Part shown: positions 23,569 through 29,454 of the stretch, piece after piece | How the letters are laid out: every line of letters begins with the position of its first letter | Numbering within the stretch: position 1 is the stretch's first letter | Virus record (IMG/VR): IMGVR_UViG_3300020140_000005 | Span: 1 to 30,583 of that record | Reading direction: 5' to 3' (one strand) | Origin: a virus | DNA: 30,583 bases | Notes under the pieces: generated by a model | Told to the model about the DNA's origin: nothing | What the model saw: the letters and a program-made list of their open reading frames with translations, nothing else | The model's database searches: none | Translations under genes and position numbers: made by a program

Positions 23569-23590
23569 TGAATGTATTCAATTACATTCA
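23569..23590. promoter_or_regulatory. 22-bp dyad TGAATGTA-N6-TACATTCA
   Basis: Perfect 8-bp arms separated by 6 bases, directly abutting the CCCAAGGA arm. Size and spacing fit an HTH-dimer operator. No regulator gene of this type other than the HTH protein at 24582 is seen nearby. Confidence 0.5.
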
Positions 23591-23621
23591 AATACTTAGA
23601 TAAAATAAATCAGCTTTCAAC

Positions 23622-23641
23622 TTGTTCCACGCGTGGAACAA
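23622..23641. promoter_or_regulatory. Perfect 20-bp palindrome, parS-like
   Basis: TTGTTCCACGCGTGGAACAA is fully self-complementary. Its arms equal those of ParB-binding parS sites of the GTTCCAC-GTGGAAC type, but the centre is two bases longer (CGCG in place of CG), so it is not a standard parS. It lies 13 bp from the DnaA boxes. It may be an operator or a partition-like or decoy site. Confidence 0.6.
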
Positions 23642-23653
23642 ATTCACAATTTC

Positions 23654-23685
23654 TGTGTATAACTAGACTAATAAGCTGTGAATAA
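23654..23685 (-). promoter_or_regulatory. Two DnaA boxes
   Basis: On the minus strand TTATACACA (23654-23662) and TTATTCACA (23677-23685) both match the E. coli consensus TTATNCACA, in the same orientation with starts 23 bp apart. A third, degenerate box occurs at 23640-23648 on the plus strand. Paired boxes beside an initiator gene argue for host DnaA-assisted replication or DnaA control of the promoter. Confidence 0.65.
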
Positions 23686-23840
23686 ATTGCTTTTAAGTAA
23701 GCCTCGCAGTATACTTTTTGTTTGAACATTAATTATTCGGAAGTCTCTCATGAAGAAGAAAGGGAAAGACCAAGGCAAGAAGAAAAAATGAGTTTAAAAT
23801 AGATTAAGCGGCGGATTTCTTCCTTGGCTGTCGCTTAGTT

Positions 23841-24035
23841 TTATGTTTTTTTTAGATATTCCACAATCAAATCAAATTGTTTTTGTGCTTCTTCAGGTAA
23901 TTTATAAACATCTTTAAAAATTCCATTCTTATTTGGAATAAGGGTATGATATGTAATTACATTATCAGTAAGATCAATCGCAACTACATGTTTTATAATT
24001 AAAACAAAATTATTATTATGAATTAAGAGTTTCAT
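23841..24035 (-). CDS. Small hypothetical protein with possible frameshifted basic tail
   Basis: A 64-residue protein from ATG 24035, which has GAGG 8-9 bases upstream and overlaps the previous gene by 20 bases. It is beta-rich: I-H-N-N-N-F-V-L-I-I-K-H-V-V-A-I-D-L, then Y-H-T-L-I-P-N-K-N-G. It stops just after an eight-A run (T8 at 23846-23853). Losing one A, or a +1 shift there, would replace the final Thr-stop by HKTKRQPRKKSAA and end at 23804. This basic tail looks coding. Function unknown. Confidence 0.65.
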   Translation of the reverse strand: MKLLIHNNNFVLIIKHVVAIDLTDNVITYHTLIPNKNGIFKDVYKLPEEAQKQFDLIVEYLKKT

Positions 24036-24306
24036 TTTTTTCAGCCTCTTTTTTAGCTTGATGAATTCGATAAAGCAAATCATGTTGAGTACATTCGTTT
24101 TTCCAAATGTTAAGAATTATTACGCTATTCTTTAAATCAGCGGATTTTAATAAGATCCCTAATCGATAAGCAAACGAATCGCCAAATTTCATAAGCCCTT
24201 TCATTGCAAAATCTTTATGACGTTCAAAATGATTAATGTCCATTCCAAGCACATCTTTAATAAGACGAATATCTTTTAAACTTTCTTCTATTTGTTCTTC
24301 ATCCAT
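24016..24306 (-). CDS. Small helical hypothetical protein
   Basis: A 96-residue acidic helical protein (I-E-E-S-L-K-D-I-R-L-I-K-D-V-L-G near the N-terminus; K-K-E-A-E-K-N-E at the C-terminus). A central stretch F-G-D-S-F-A-Y-R-L-G-I-L-L-K-S-A-D is the most conserved-looking part. The start shares a base with the preceding stop (TAATG). No family recognised. Confidence 0.65.
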   Translation of the reverse strand: MDEEQIEESLKDIRLIKDVLGMDINHFERHKDFAMKGLMKFGDSFAYRLGILLKSADLKNSVIILNIWKNECTQHDLLYRIHQAKKEAEKNETLNS

Positions 24307-24419
24307 TATGATTTCTTCCTTTGAGTAGCATTACAATGTTCGCATTTTTTTGAATTCCTGCTAAAAGCTCGACAGGCTGCGCAGCGAAAATATCCATTTA
24401 TTGCTAAAAATATTTTCAT
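24306..24419 (-). CDS. Tiny zinc-ribbon-like protein
   Basis: A 37-residue protein with two Cys pairs, C-A-A-C (13-16) and C-E-H-C (27-30), separated by ten residues that include Arg/Lys: the pattern of a minimal zinc ribbon. AAGGA lies 6 bases before ATG 24419; ATG 24422 would add one Met. The stop overlaps the next start by one base. Such mini-ribbons bind nucleic acids or proteins; the partner is unknown. Confidence 0.65.
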   Translation of the reverse strand: MKIFLAINGYFRCAACRAFSRNSKKCEHCNATQRKKS

Positions 24420-24442
24420 CATATTTCCTTAATTCGATAGTT

Positions 24443-24598
24443 CTATGTAGAACATGCTAATTTATCGACCGCTTCATCTAACAATTTGATAGATTCATGT
24501 ATTGCTGAAATATTATATAAACGATCATTTTCAAAAAGATATTGTAAGTTTTCTTTAACTTGAGCAATTAATTTTAGAGCTTCATTCGTTGATTCCAT
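24443..24598 (-). CDS. Small helical hypothetical protein
   Basis: A 51-residue protein, two likely amphipathic helices (N-E-A-L-K-L-I-A-Q-V-K-E-N-L and I-H-E-S-I-K-L-L-D-E-A-V-D-K-L). The ATG lies within the final 17 bases of the HTH gene, and GGAATTA precedes it. No family recognised. Confidence 0.6.
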   Translation of the reverse strand: MESTNEALKLIAQVKENLQYLFENDRLYNISAIHESIKLLDEAVDKLACST

Positions 24599-24794
24599 GA
24601 GAGATAATTCCTTTTTTTGGCAAACGTGTTCTCTTAAATTTATCTAAATCAGATTTTTTTATAAGCCAATTGTTACCAACTTTTTCAGCTTTAATTTTAT
24701 TTTGTAAAATTAATCGCCGCATATGATCCGGTGAAAAATTTAAAATCGAAGCAGCTTCTTTAGTAGTAAAATAAAAACCGTTATTTTTTATCAT
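24582..24794 (-). CDS. Helix-turn-helix protein, excisionase/MerR-like
   Basis: About 70 residues from ATG 24794, inside the last bases of recT (14-base overlap). F-T-T-K-E-A-A-S-I-L-N-F-S-P-D-H-M-R-R-L-I is a classic helix-turn-helix, followed by the wing K-I-K-A-E-K-V-G-N-N-W-L-I and K-S-D-L-D-K-F. This is the HTH_17/excisionase-type pattern. With no integrase in the window, a regulatory role is more likely than excision. It is a candidate ligand for one of the dyads at 23521-23641. AGGAG lies about 11 bases upstream. Confidence 0.82.
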   Translation of the reverse strand: MIKNNGFYFTTKEAASILNFSPDHMRRLILQNKIKAEKVGNNWLIKKSDLDKFKRTRLPKKGIISHGINE

Positions 24795-25572
24795 TCGGCG
24801 TGATTTCTCCTGTTTCAAGATTAATTATTTCATTTTTTAATAATTTTTCATGTTTAATTTTATATAATTCTCTCATTTTTACTTTTTGATCTTCAGAAAG
24901 TATTTTTGAAGCTTCAGTCCCAACAGAAATTAATTCTTTAATGCTTTGGGAATGCTCAATTTGGAAAGCAAAATCTGAAAAAATTGAGTTCTTATTCTCA
25001 ATTAAGGAAGAAATTTTTTCAGAAGCATCAAGCTTATTTTGAGAGTTTTTATTAATATCTACTACTTGATAATCCATTACTTCTTCACGCATCGCAATGC
25101 CTTTTAAAACATCTGAAAATTTGTCTCGTAAAGCAAATCCACGTGCCCTCATTTGAAGCATACGATCCGGATATTGAGACCACACACCTGCTTTATTTAA
25201 TAGTCCAGCCTGCTTAGCATCTTCTTTCGAAAATTCGTATGTATATTCATCTTCCCCGCGCCTTTTTACAGTGCAATAAGCCGTCCCATCCTTAATATAT
25301 TCTTTTATGTATTCGCATAAAGGATGATTTTGCACTAAAGCAATCATAGCATCTCCCCAAATGGCCGGACGTCCATTGATAACAGAAATATTCTGAATTG
25401 CTTGCATAGGCTTTAAGCCAATTTCTACTCCATACTGAATTGCAATTAACACATTTCCTGGCTTTCCTTTAAAATCTTTTGGAGCTAAATCACTTTCAGA
25501 AATTAATTTTGCATATTCCATTGCATCTTTCATTGAATTAATTTGGAAATTGAAAGTAGATAAATCATTCAT
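24781..25572 (-). CDS. recT: RecT-family single-strand annealing protein
   Basis: A 263-residue protein of typical RecT length. Family motifs are visible: A-M-E-Y-A-K-L-I-S-E-S-D-L-A-P, G-N-V-L-I-A-I-Q-Y-G-V-E-I-G-L-K-P-M-Q-A-I-Q, then N-G-R-P-A-I-W-G-D-A-M-I-A-L, and W-S-Q-Y-P-D-R-M-L-Q-M-R-A-R-G-F-A-L-R-D with F-S-D-V-L-K-G-I. RecT coats ssDNA and anneals it to complementary strands, working with the RecE-like nuclease at 26326. The C-terminal ~80 residues are variable and charged. AAGGAC lies 9 bases upstream. Two X-Ser repeat genes separate it from the 25920 gene. Confidence 0.93.
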   Translation of the reverse strand: MNDLSTFNFQINSMKDAMEYAKLISESDLAPKDFKGKPGNVLIAIQYGVEIGLKPMQAIQNISVINGRPAIWGDAMIALVQNHPLCEYIKEYIKDGTAYCTVKRRGEDEYTYEFSKEDAKQAGLLNKAGVWSQYPDRMLQMRARGFALRDKFSDVLKGIAMREEVMDYQVVDINKNSQNKLDASEKISSLIENKNSIFSDFAFQIEHSQSIKELISVGTEASKILSEDQKVKMRELYKIKHEKLLKNEIINLETGEITPNDKK

Positions 25573-25596
25573 TATTATTTGTCCTTATTGTTGAAA

Positions 25597-25758
25597 TTAA
25601 TCAGACCTAAACCTAGACCCAGACCAAGACCTAGACACAAACCCAGACCAAGACTTATACATCAATCCAGACCTAGACCTAGAGCAAGACCTAGACCTGG
25701 GCCCACACCTAGACCTAGAGTTAGCCCACATGTTCGACTTCAAAATTGCGTAATTCAT
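25597..25758 (-). CDS. Ser-dipeptide-repeat small protein, paralogue 2
   Basis: A 53-residue frame read through an array of degenerate GGTCTN hexamers. N-terminus MNYAILKSNMWANS is shared with the upstream paralogue at 25777 (MNYALLKSNEWADS). The rest alternates Ser (nearly always TCT) with Arg, Trp, Gly or other residues (R-S-R-S-C-S-R-S-R-S, W-S-G-S). AGG lies 6 bases before the ATG and the stop is 24 bases before the recT ATG. The conserved head, in-operon position and absence of stops support a real gene, but no function can be named. The plus strand would give Pro-Arg repeats without a proper start. Confidence 0.6.
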   Translation of the reverse strand: MNYAILKSNMWANSRSRCGPRSRSCSRSRSGLMYKSWSGFVSRSWSGSRFRSD

Positions 25759-25776
25759 AAATACCTATATTTCATA

Positions 25777-25923
25777 TCAAGATCTGGAGCCAAATCCACA
25801 CCTAGAATAAGACCAAGATCCAGAACTAGACCAAGACCAAGACCAAGACCAAGACCCAGAGCTAGACCCAGACCAAGACTTAGAGTCAGCCCACTCGTTC
25901 GACTTCAAAAGTGCGTAGTTCAT
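25777..25923 (-). CDS. Ser-dipeptide-repeat small protein, paralogue 1 (Trp-Ser rich)
   Basis: A 48-residue frame whose ATG overlaps the upstream stop as ATGA (25920-25923), the same coupling used elsewhere in this operon. After MNYALLKSNEWADS the protein runs as alternating X-Ser: K-S-W-S-G-S-S-S-G-S, then four consecutive W-S pairs, later W-S-Y-S. Ser is encoded almost only by TCT while X varies through TGG, GGG, GGA, AGT and AGC. This suggests hexamer expansion under coding constraint. The periodic Trp/Ser could make a two-faced strand or amyloid-like sheet; that is inference. Confidence 0.62.
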   Translation of the reverse strand: MNYALLKSNEWADSKSWSGSSSGSWSWSWSWSSSGSWSYSRCGFGSRS

Positions 25924-26249
25924 TTTTGAACATCTGGTAATTTATGATTCCATTCTGAAGCATCAACAATGCAGTCTCGATTTAAAATTACATCATTAAT
26001 GAACGGCTCTACTTCATTTAATTCCCCTGTTTTTAAAGCATCATGGAATCTGCCAGAATCGGCTATCCAAGATGCTTTTTCTAAAAGAATTTCTTTTTGA
26101 TTTATTGATTTTATTTTACCGATCAAATGCATTGTTACTGTTCGAATAAAATAAGATTTTCCTACTTCATAAAAAGTAGATGTAAGCTCATTTTTATTAA
26201 ATAATTGAGCTATTTTTAATAATTCACCTACTTTCATTTCTTCTAACAT
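25920..26249 (-). CDS. Conserved phage protein of unknown function (DUF6948-like)
   Basis: A 109-residue protein. The pattern Y-F-I-R-T-V-T-M-H-L-I-G-K-I, then L-E-K-A-S-W-I-A-D-S-G-R-F-H-D-A-L-K-T-G-E-L-N-E-V-E-P-F and W-N-H-K-L-P-D-V-Q-K is one I recall from small phage proteins near recombination genes (possibly DUF6948). No catalytic function is established. It is the first gene behind the 26280-26308 promoter, with AAGGAAAT upstream of its ATG. Confidence 0.75.
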   Translation of the reverse strand: MLEEMKVGELLKIAQLFNKNELTSTFYEVGKSYFIRTVTMHLIGKIKSINQKEILLEKASWIADSGRFHDALKTGELNEVEPFINDVILNRDCIVDASEWNHKLPDVQK

Positions 26250-26279
26250 TTTTCATTTCCTTAGTTTATTTAAAATATA

Positions 26280-26308
26280 ATTATACACGCTAATACGACT
26301 TATGACAA
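26280..26308 (-). promoter_or_regulatory. Sigma70 promoter, minus strand
   Basis: On the minus strand TTGTCA (26303-26308), a 17-base spacer and TATAAT (26280-26285), 30 bases before the 26249 start. The perfect -10 and near-perfect -35 suggest strong early transcription of the X-Ser genes, recT and the genes downstream. Confidence 0.82.
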
Positions 26309-26325
26309 TTCTTTTTGAGTAATTC

Positions 26326-27147
26326 CTATTTTATCCATGTGGGTAATCCGATAGTTTGTATGTCATATGCTTGCCATTCATTTTTTTCTAAACATTTTTT
26401 TAATTCAAATGCTAAATTTTTATAATGATTCTCTGCATGATTAAGTGCAATTTGATCAATAATATAAATGGCGACAGTGAAAGGATATTTTGTTTCAACA
26501 CAGATGTTGATTACATTATTCATTTCTCGGTTTTCTAAAACACGTATAGCATCTCGCACCATTGCACCCTGAATGTGATAACCATAATCAATCATCTCTC
26601 GTTGATAGGCGCGCGGTGAGGCATCTGAACAAGTTTTTAAATCTATATACATTTCAGAATGCATTAGATCAGGACGACTTTTTAAAATAAGCCCACTATC
26701 AAGATCTTTCCAAAAATAGGATTGTTCGATAATGCCGCCAGTTAATAATTCCTTAGCTTTTTCATTAATAAATAAATTATCTTTCATCGCATTTAATGTT
26801 TTCATTTCTTCAGCAGTTAAAATTGTTTTATTTGTGTTATTTAATAATTCGCATTGTGATTTATATAATTCATAAGCATCTCGGCCTACATCTTTTAATA
26901 AAACTTTTTGAGGTTCTATTGCATATTCATCGGCAAATAAATGAGGTTCTAAGATAAAAGTATGAAAGGCTGAACCTAATATTATTGAAGATGTTGCATC
27001 TTTTTTTGGTCTATCAGAGTTAAGATGTTTTGCCCAATAATGAAAAGGAGATCTGTTGAAATCCATTAAAGCGGATCGTGAAATTGATTCTTTGTGAGAA
27101 TGATATTCTTCGCTACTTAAATTTTTATGTATTCCTTCCGTAACCAT
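26326..27147 (-). CDS. RecE-like PD-(D/E)XK exonuclease
   Basis: A 273-residue protein with the full motif set of the RecE/DUF3799-type nuclease fold: S-I-S-R-S-A-L-M-D-F at the N-terminus, L-G-S-A-F-H (58-62 with H62), K-S-R-P-D (D160), Y-I-D-L-K-T (D169-x-K171) and Y-G-Y-H-I-Q-G-A-M (Q193). These residues bind metal and cleave. The enzyme would resect 5' ends of linear dsDNA to give ssDNA for RecT, encoded 750 bp downstream. Length matches the compact phage form and not the 866-aa Rac RecE. AAGGAAGT precedes the ATG. Confidence 0.9.
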   Translation of the reverse strand: MVTEGIHKNLSSEEYHSHKESISRSALMDFNRSPFHYWAKHLNSDRPKKDATSSIILGSAFHTFILEPHLFADEYAIEPQKVLLKDVGRDAYELYKSQCELLNNTNKTILTAEEMKTLNAMKDNLFINEKAKELLTGGIIEQSYFWKDLDSGLILKSRPDLMHSEMYIDLKTCSDASPRAYQREMIDYGYHIQGAMVRDAIRVLENREMNNVINICVETKYPFTVAIYIIDQIALNHAENHYKNLAFELKKCLEKNEWQAYDIQTIGLPTWIK

Positions 27148-27205
27148 GTTACTTCCTTAATTAATTTATATTTTTGATAGTAAATTTTACATCATTAATT
27201 TTTAC

Positions 27206-27442
27206 TCATTGGGTTCTACTTGTTTGATGATATGATTGTTCATCCAACCATTTTGCTATCATAAGTTGGGCTTGATGTTTATTTTCAGCCTTGAAAGGAT
27301 CAAAAATCCCTTTGCAAAAAGGAAGTTGTTCAGTTCTCACAATGATTGCATCATCCGTGTATTTTTTAACATGAATTACACCGCTATCATCAAGATAAGC
27401 CCACCACCATTTGCCATTAGCTAATGCTTTGTTGATTGGCAT
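27206..27442 (-). CDS. Small hypothetical protein
   Basis: A 78-residue protein with aromatic N-terminus (N-G-K-W-W-W-A-Y-L-D-D-S-G-V-I-H-V-K-K-Y), suggesting a small beta-sheet, and a helical C-terminus (A-Q-L-M-I-A-K-W-L-D-E-Q). AAGGAAAAA lies upstream. No family recognised. It precedes the RecE-like gene in the same operon. Confidence 0.65.
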   Translation of the reverse strand: MPINKALANGKWWWAYLDDSGVIHVKKYTDDAIIVRTEQLPFCKGIFDPFKAENKHQAQLMIAKWLDEQSYHQTSRTQ

Positions 27443-27464
27443 AATTAGTTTTTCCTTATCGTTA

Positions 27465-27608
27465 TTAAAAAATATGAGATTTTATTTCTTCCCATCTTTG
27501 TTCATCCTTAATTGTTTTTATGTCTTTTTCTAAATTTTTTATTCTTTGAGTATTTACATAACAATTTAAAAATAAAAAAATCATTGTAGTAATAATTGCT
27601 GATTTCAT
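27465..27608 (-). CDS. Tiny membrane-anchored coiled-coil protein
   Basis: A 47-residue frame: an N-terminal hydrophobic segment (A-I-I-T-T-M-I-F-L-F-L-N-C-Y-V) followed by a charged helix (I-K-N-L-E-K-D-I-K-T-I-K-D-E-Q-R-W-E-E). This is an inner-membrane anchor with a cytoplasmic or periplasmic coiled coil. The Cys at 15 is not in a proper lipobox. The size is too small for a spanin. It lies about 85 bases downstream of a promoter. Confidence 0.6.
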   Translation of the reverse strand: MKSAIITTMIFLFLNCYVNTQRIKNLEKDIKTIKDEQRWEEIKSHIF

Positions 27609-27691
27609 TATAAATTAATCCATTCTGGTTTTTGTCGGCGTGTCCATTCTATAAAAAATAGAATCTTATTATGGTCTATTACACAGATCGA

Positions 27692-27719
27692 TGTATAATC
27701 TGCGGTTGTATCTAGTCAA
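27692..27719 (-). promoter_or_regulatory. Sigma70-like promoter, minus strand
   Basis: On the minus strand TTGACT (27714-27719), a 16-base spacer and TATACA (27692-27697). Between it and the 27608 start lies a 7-bp AT hairpin ATTCTAT/ATAGAAT (27646-27664). It would drive 27608, 27442 and the RecE-like gene. The flanking non-coding stretch is 152 bases. Confidence 0.6.
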
Positions 27720-27760
27720 ATCACCTAGCAATTTAGGATATTCGTGAATCAGTAAGATTA

Positions 27761-27925
27761 TCATTCTATATTCACAAAAATAATTAATGCTGCCATCAAC
27801 ATCGTTCCTGCAAATCCAAAACATATTTCTGCAGCAGCGGAATTTGGTAATGAAAAACCTTTGCTGCCGATGTAAAAAGAACATATGAGTAATAGAATAG
27901 AAAGTAAAAATTTTATTAATTTCAT
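27761..27925 (-). CDS. Small two-helix membrane protein
   Basis: A 54-residue frame whose ATG overlaps the upstream YopX stop as ATGA. Two hydrophobic segments, residues about 5-19 (K-F-L-L-S-I-L-L-L-I-C-S-F-Y-I) and 34-51 (I-C-F-G-F-A-G-T-M-L-M-A-A-L-I-I-F-V), are joined by a short loop, giving a hairpin in the inner membrane. Size and topology allow a class II holin, but it sits in the early region and carries no diagnostic motif. Confidence 0.62.
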   Translation of the reverse strand: MKLIKFLLSILLLICSFYIGSKGFSLPNSAAAEICFGFAGTMLMAALIIFVNIE

Positions 27926-28302
27926 TTCAAATCCTCTATCAGCTCAGGATTTTCGTGAATGTTTCCGATTATTTCAATGTTTTCAGGATTTATTGTAAGA
28001 GAAATAACTTCAGCTGTTTCTTTATTATAAGAAAAATTATAAGAAAAACCTGGTACATCAATATAAAATCCAGCATATTTATCTTTCCATTGACAAATCA
28101 CATTTTTATCTAGCCAACCTGACTTAAGAATATCCCCTTCATAAATCTCTTTGCCGTTTTTATCGTAAAGGCCGGTGAATTGCATAATCGTATATTCATC
28201 AGGACGATTGACAAAAAGACCCCAGGAATCATGAATGGCACTTTGTAAATAAATCATTTCTTTATCGAAACTATTCCAAGCTCTGAATCTAATTTCTCTC
28301 AT
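27922..28302 (-). CDS. YopX-family protein
   Basis: A 126-residue protein with the YopX signature: M-R-E-I-R-F-R-A-W at the start, M-Q-F-T-G-L-Y-D-K-N-G-K-E-I-Y-E-G-D-I-L (about 40-59) and I-E-I-I-G-N-I-H-E-N-P-E-L at the end. YopX proteins are common in phages and form a beta-barrel-like decamer in known structures, but their biological role is not established. The start lies inside the last 14 bases of the upstream gene. Confidence 0.9.
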   Translation of the reverse strand: MREIRFRAWNSFDKEMIYLQSAIHDSWGLFVNRPDEYTIMQFTGLYDKNGKEIYEGDILKSGWLDKNVICQWKDKYAGFYIDVPGFSYNFSYNKETAEVISLTINPENIEIIGNIHENPELIEDLK

Positions 28303-28726
28303 TAATAAATCTCTCTTTATAATATTTAATCATTTTTTTCCATAATCCTTTTGAGCCCTTTTCAACTAATTCTTCATAATATGCATCTGCATCCAATGAT
28401 GATCCGTCTGAATAACAAGGAACTCCGATATATTGACATATTTCTTCTCTTGGTTTTTGACCTTCATACATTGGATATGGAGAATGATATCCAATGTCCG
28501 CAGGAATGGGAGTGCATCCTGTATGATCTAATTGATATTTAAATTCTTTTGCTACATGAGGAAGATACCAATTTGTGTAAAGTAAAAATGTAATTGCACC
28601 TTTTTCTCCAATCAGTATAAAATGTATATTACACCCATGAATTCCATAATCTTTTGATGGATCTTTATGTCTTCTATCAAATGCAGCAGATATTTGTATT
28701 TTCTTTTTGAATTTAATTTTTCTCAT
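28289..28726 (-). CDS. Conserved phage hypothetical protein
   Basis: A 145-residue protein from ATG 28726, with an ATGA overlap to the HNH gene stop. Central motifs are H-G-C-N-I-H-F-I-L-I-G-E-K-G-A-I-T-F-L-L-Y-T-N-W, P-A-D-I-G-Y-H-S-P-Y-P-M-Y, and C-x-Y-I-G-V-P-C-Y-S-D-G-S-S-L. This set recurs in uncharacterised phage proteins. The two Cys and several His could bind metal, but nothing more can be said. Confidence 0.72.
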   Translation of the reverse strand: MRKIKFKKKIQISAAFDRRHKDPSKDYGIHGCNIHFILIGEKGAITFLLYTNWYLPHVAKEFKYQLDHTGCTPIPADIGYHSPYPMYEGQKPREEICQYIGVPCYSDGSSLDADAYYEELVEKGSKGLWKKMIKYYKERFINERN

Positions 28727-29226
28727 TTCGGCGGCTCCGGTAACCACGTTTTATAATTAACAATATCTGAAATATTTCTTCTCGTTGTCATCCCAATATA
28801 GTCTTTTGCTATCGATGATATTCTTTCACCTTTTGAATAACGTAATCTAATATCATTAACTATTTTCCATTTTAATTTTACTGATGGATGATTTTCATTT
28901 TTTACATTTGGAAGTTTATTTCTCATTTTATTTTCTCTATCGTCAACATTATCTTGTCTATCACCTAAAAATAGATGTTTCGGATTAAGGCATTTTCTGT
29001 TATCGCAAGTATGCAAAACCCATTTATTTTTTGGTATTTCACTAACAAATAAGCTATATGAGTAACGGTGAACACTTATGATTTTTCTGGTGTTATCAAC
29101 TCTTGAGCCTGTCATTATTCGACCATAGCCACCAGAATTTAATGATTTTTGCCATTCCCAACAACCATTAACTTTTTTAATTGAATTTATCAATCTTCTC
29201 TTATCATCTATTTTTTTAAATTTCAT
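28723..29226 (-). CDS. HNH endonuclease, free-standing (homing-type)
   Basis: A 167-residue protein. N-terminal G-C-W-E-W-Q and G-G-Y-G-R, then V-H-R-Y-S-Y (52-57) and L-H-T-C-D-N-R-K-C-L-N-P-K-H-L (71-85) form the HNH core (H53, H72, N81, H84) with zinc-binding Cys74 and Cys79. F-L-G-D-R-Q-D-N-V-D-D follows. The C-terminal ~50 residues (K-I-V-N-D-I-R-L-R-Y-S-K-G-E-R-I-S-S-I-A-K-D-Y) are a DNA-binding HTH module as in homing endonucleases. It begins immediately after the DUF551 stop, consistent with a mobile gene inserted between operon genes. Confidence 0.92.
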   Translation of the reverse strand: MKFKKIDDKRRLINSIKKVNGCWEWQKSLNSGGYGRIMTGSRVDNTRKIISVHRYSYSLFVSEIPKNKWVLHTCDNRKCLNPKHLFLGDRQDNVDDRENKMRNKLPNVKNENHPSVKLKWKIVNDIRLRYSKGERISSIAKDYIGMTTRRNISDIVNYKTWLPEPPK

Positions 29227-29454
29227 TTACATCTCTTCACGAGTCGGACAAGGAGGCAACGGCATCCAGTGAGTCATATCAACTATGATTGGCGAATCAT
29301 CGTTAGAGGGATTTCCGTTTATAACTGGAGTAAATTGCATTAATCCGTTCATTATATGGTGCCCCATTAAAACTCTTTCCATATCTTTGCATACAAATAA
29401 AATTCTCAAACCTGATTTAGGAAGTTGATCCTTAACGCTAATCCATTCGCTCAT
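29227..29454 (-). CDS. DUF551-family protein
   Basis: A 75-residue protein with the family frame W-I-S-V-K-D-Q-L-P at the N-terminus and T-H-W-M-P-L-P at the C-terminus. DUF551 proteins are frequent in phages and prophages; their role is unknown. The ATG overlaps the upstream gene's stop (29451-29454, ATGA). Confidence 0.9.
   Translation of the reverse strand: MSEWISVKDQLPKSGLRILFVCKDMERVLMGHHIMNGLMQFTPVINGNPSNDDSPIIVDMTHWMPLPPCPTREEM

Larger units (their letters stand above)
23512..23840. other. Gene-free control/origin region upstream of the initiator gene
   Basis: The 329 bases hold no convincing gene. A 39-codon minus frame at 23610-23729 and a 13-codon Lys-rich plus frame near 23750 are present, but the first lacks a ribosome site and the second is too small to support. 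The region contains three dyads and two DnaA boxes, listed separately, and the GC-rich extension of a possible frameshifted gene at 23804-23845. A leftward promoter for 23511 is likely (TATTAT at 23535-23540 on the minus strand), but the -35 is ambiguous. Confidence 0.6.
25597..25923 (-). repeat. Duplicated unit with degenerate GGTCTN hexamer arrays
   Basis: Two units, 25602-25758 and 25797-25923, each hold tandem hexamers (GGTCTA, GGTCTT, GGTCTG on the minus strand). Each ends, at its high-coordinate side, with a 35-bp unique block (25724-25758 and 25889-25923) identical at 31 positions. The unique block encodes the shared N-terminus of the two small proteins, so a gene plus its repeat was duplicated in tandem. 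Confidence 0.85.

Noticed and set aside
23622-23641. Standard parS site
   Set aside because: The centre is two bases longer than the usual 14-16 bp site and no ParA or ParB gene is visible, so it is only called parS-like.
23750-23791. 13-codon Lys-rich plus-strand frame
   Set aside because: Too short, opposite to the operon; GGAAG upstream is the only support.
25724-25758. Duplicated 35-bp block containing GTTCGACTTC as a tRNA fragment or attachment site
   Set aside because: There is no T-stem pairing around the loop-like sequence, and the block is explained as the conserved 5' end of two paralogous genes.
25579-25929. Plus-strand frame giving a Pro-Arg repeat protein resembling proline-rich antimicrobial peptides
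   Set aside because: It begins with TTG without a ribosome site and is antisense to the operon. The minus strand has two genes with proper starts and a shared N-terminus, so the Pro-Arg frame is the shadow of TCT-rich hexamers.
26290-26304. T7-promoter-like TAATACGACT on the plus strand
   Set aside because: Only the first ten bases match; the CACTATAG half essential for T7-type initiation is absent, and the opposite strand is a good sigma70 promoter.
27669-27884. 71-codon minus frame rich in Cys, Arg and Tyr
   Set aside because: It overlaps a better-supported membrane protein gene (27761-27925, ATGA-coupled) and the promoter at 27692-27719.
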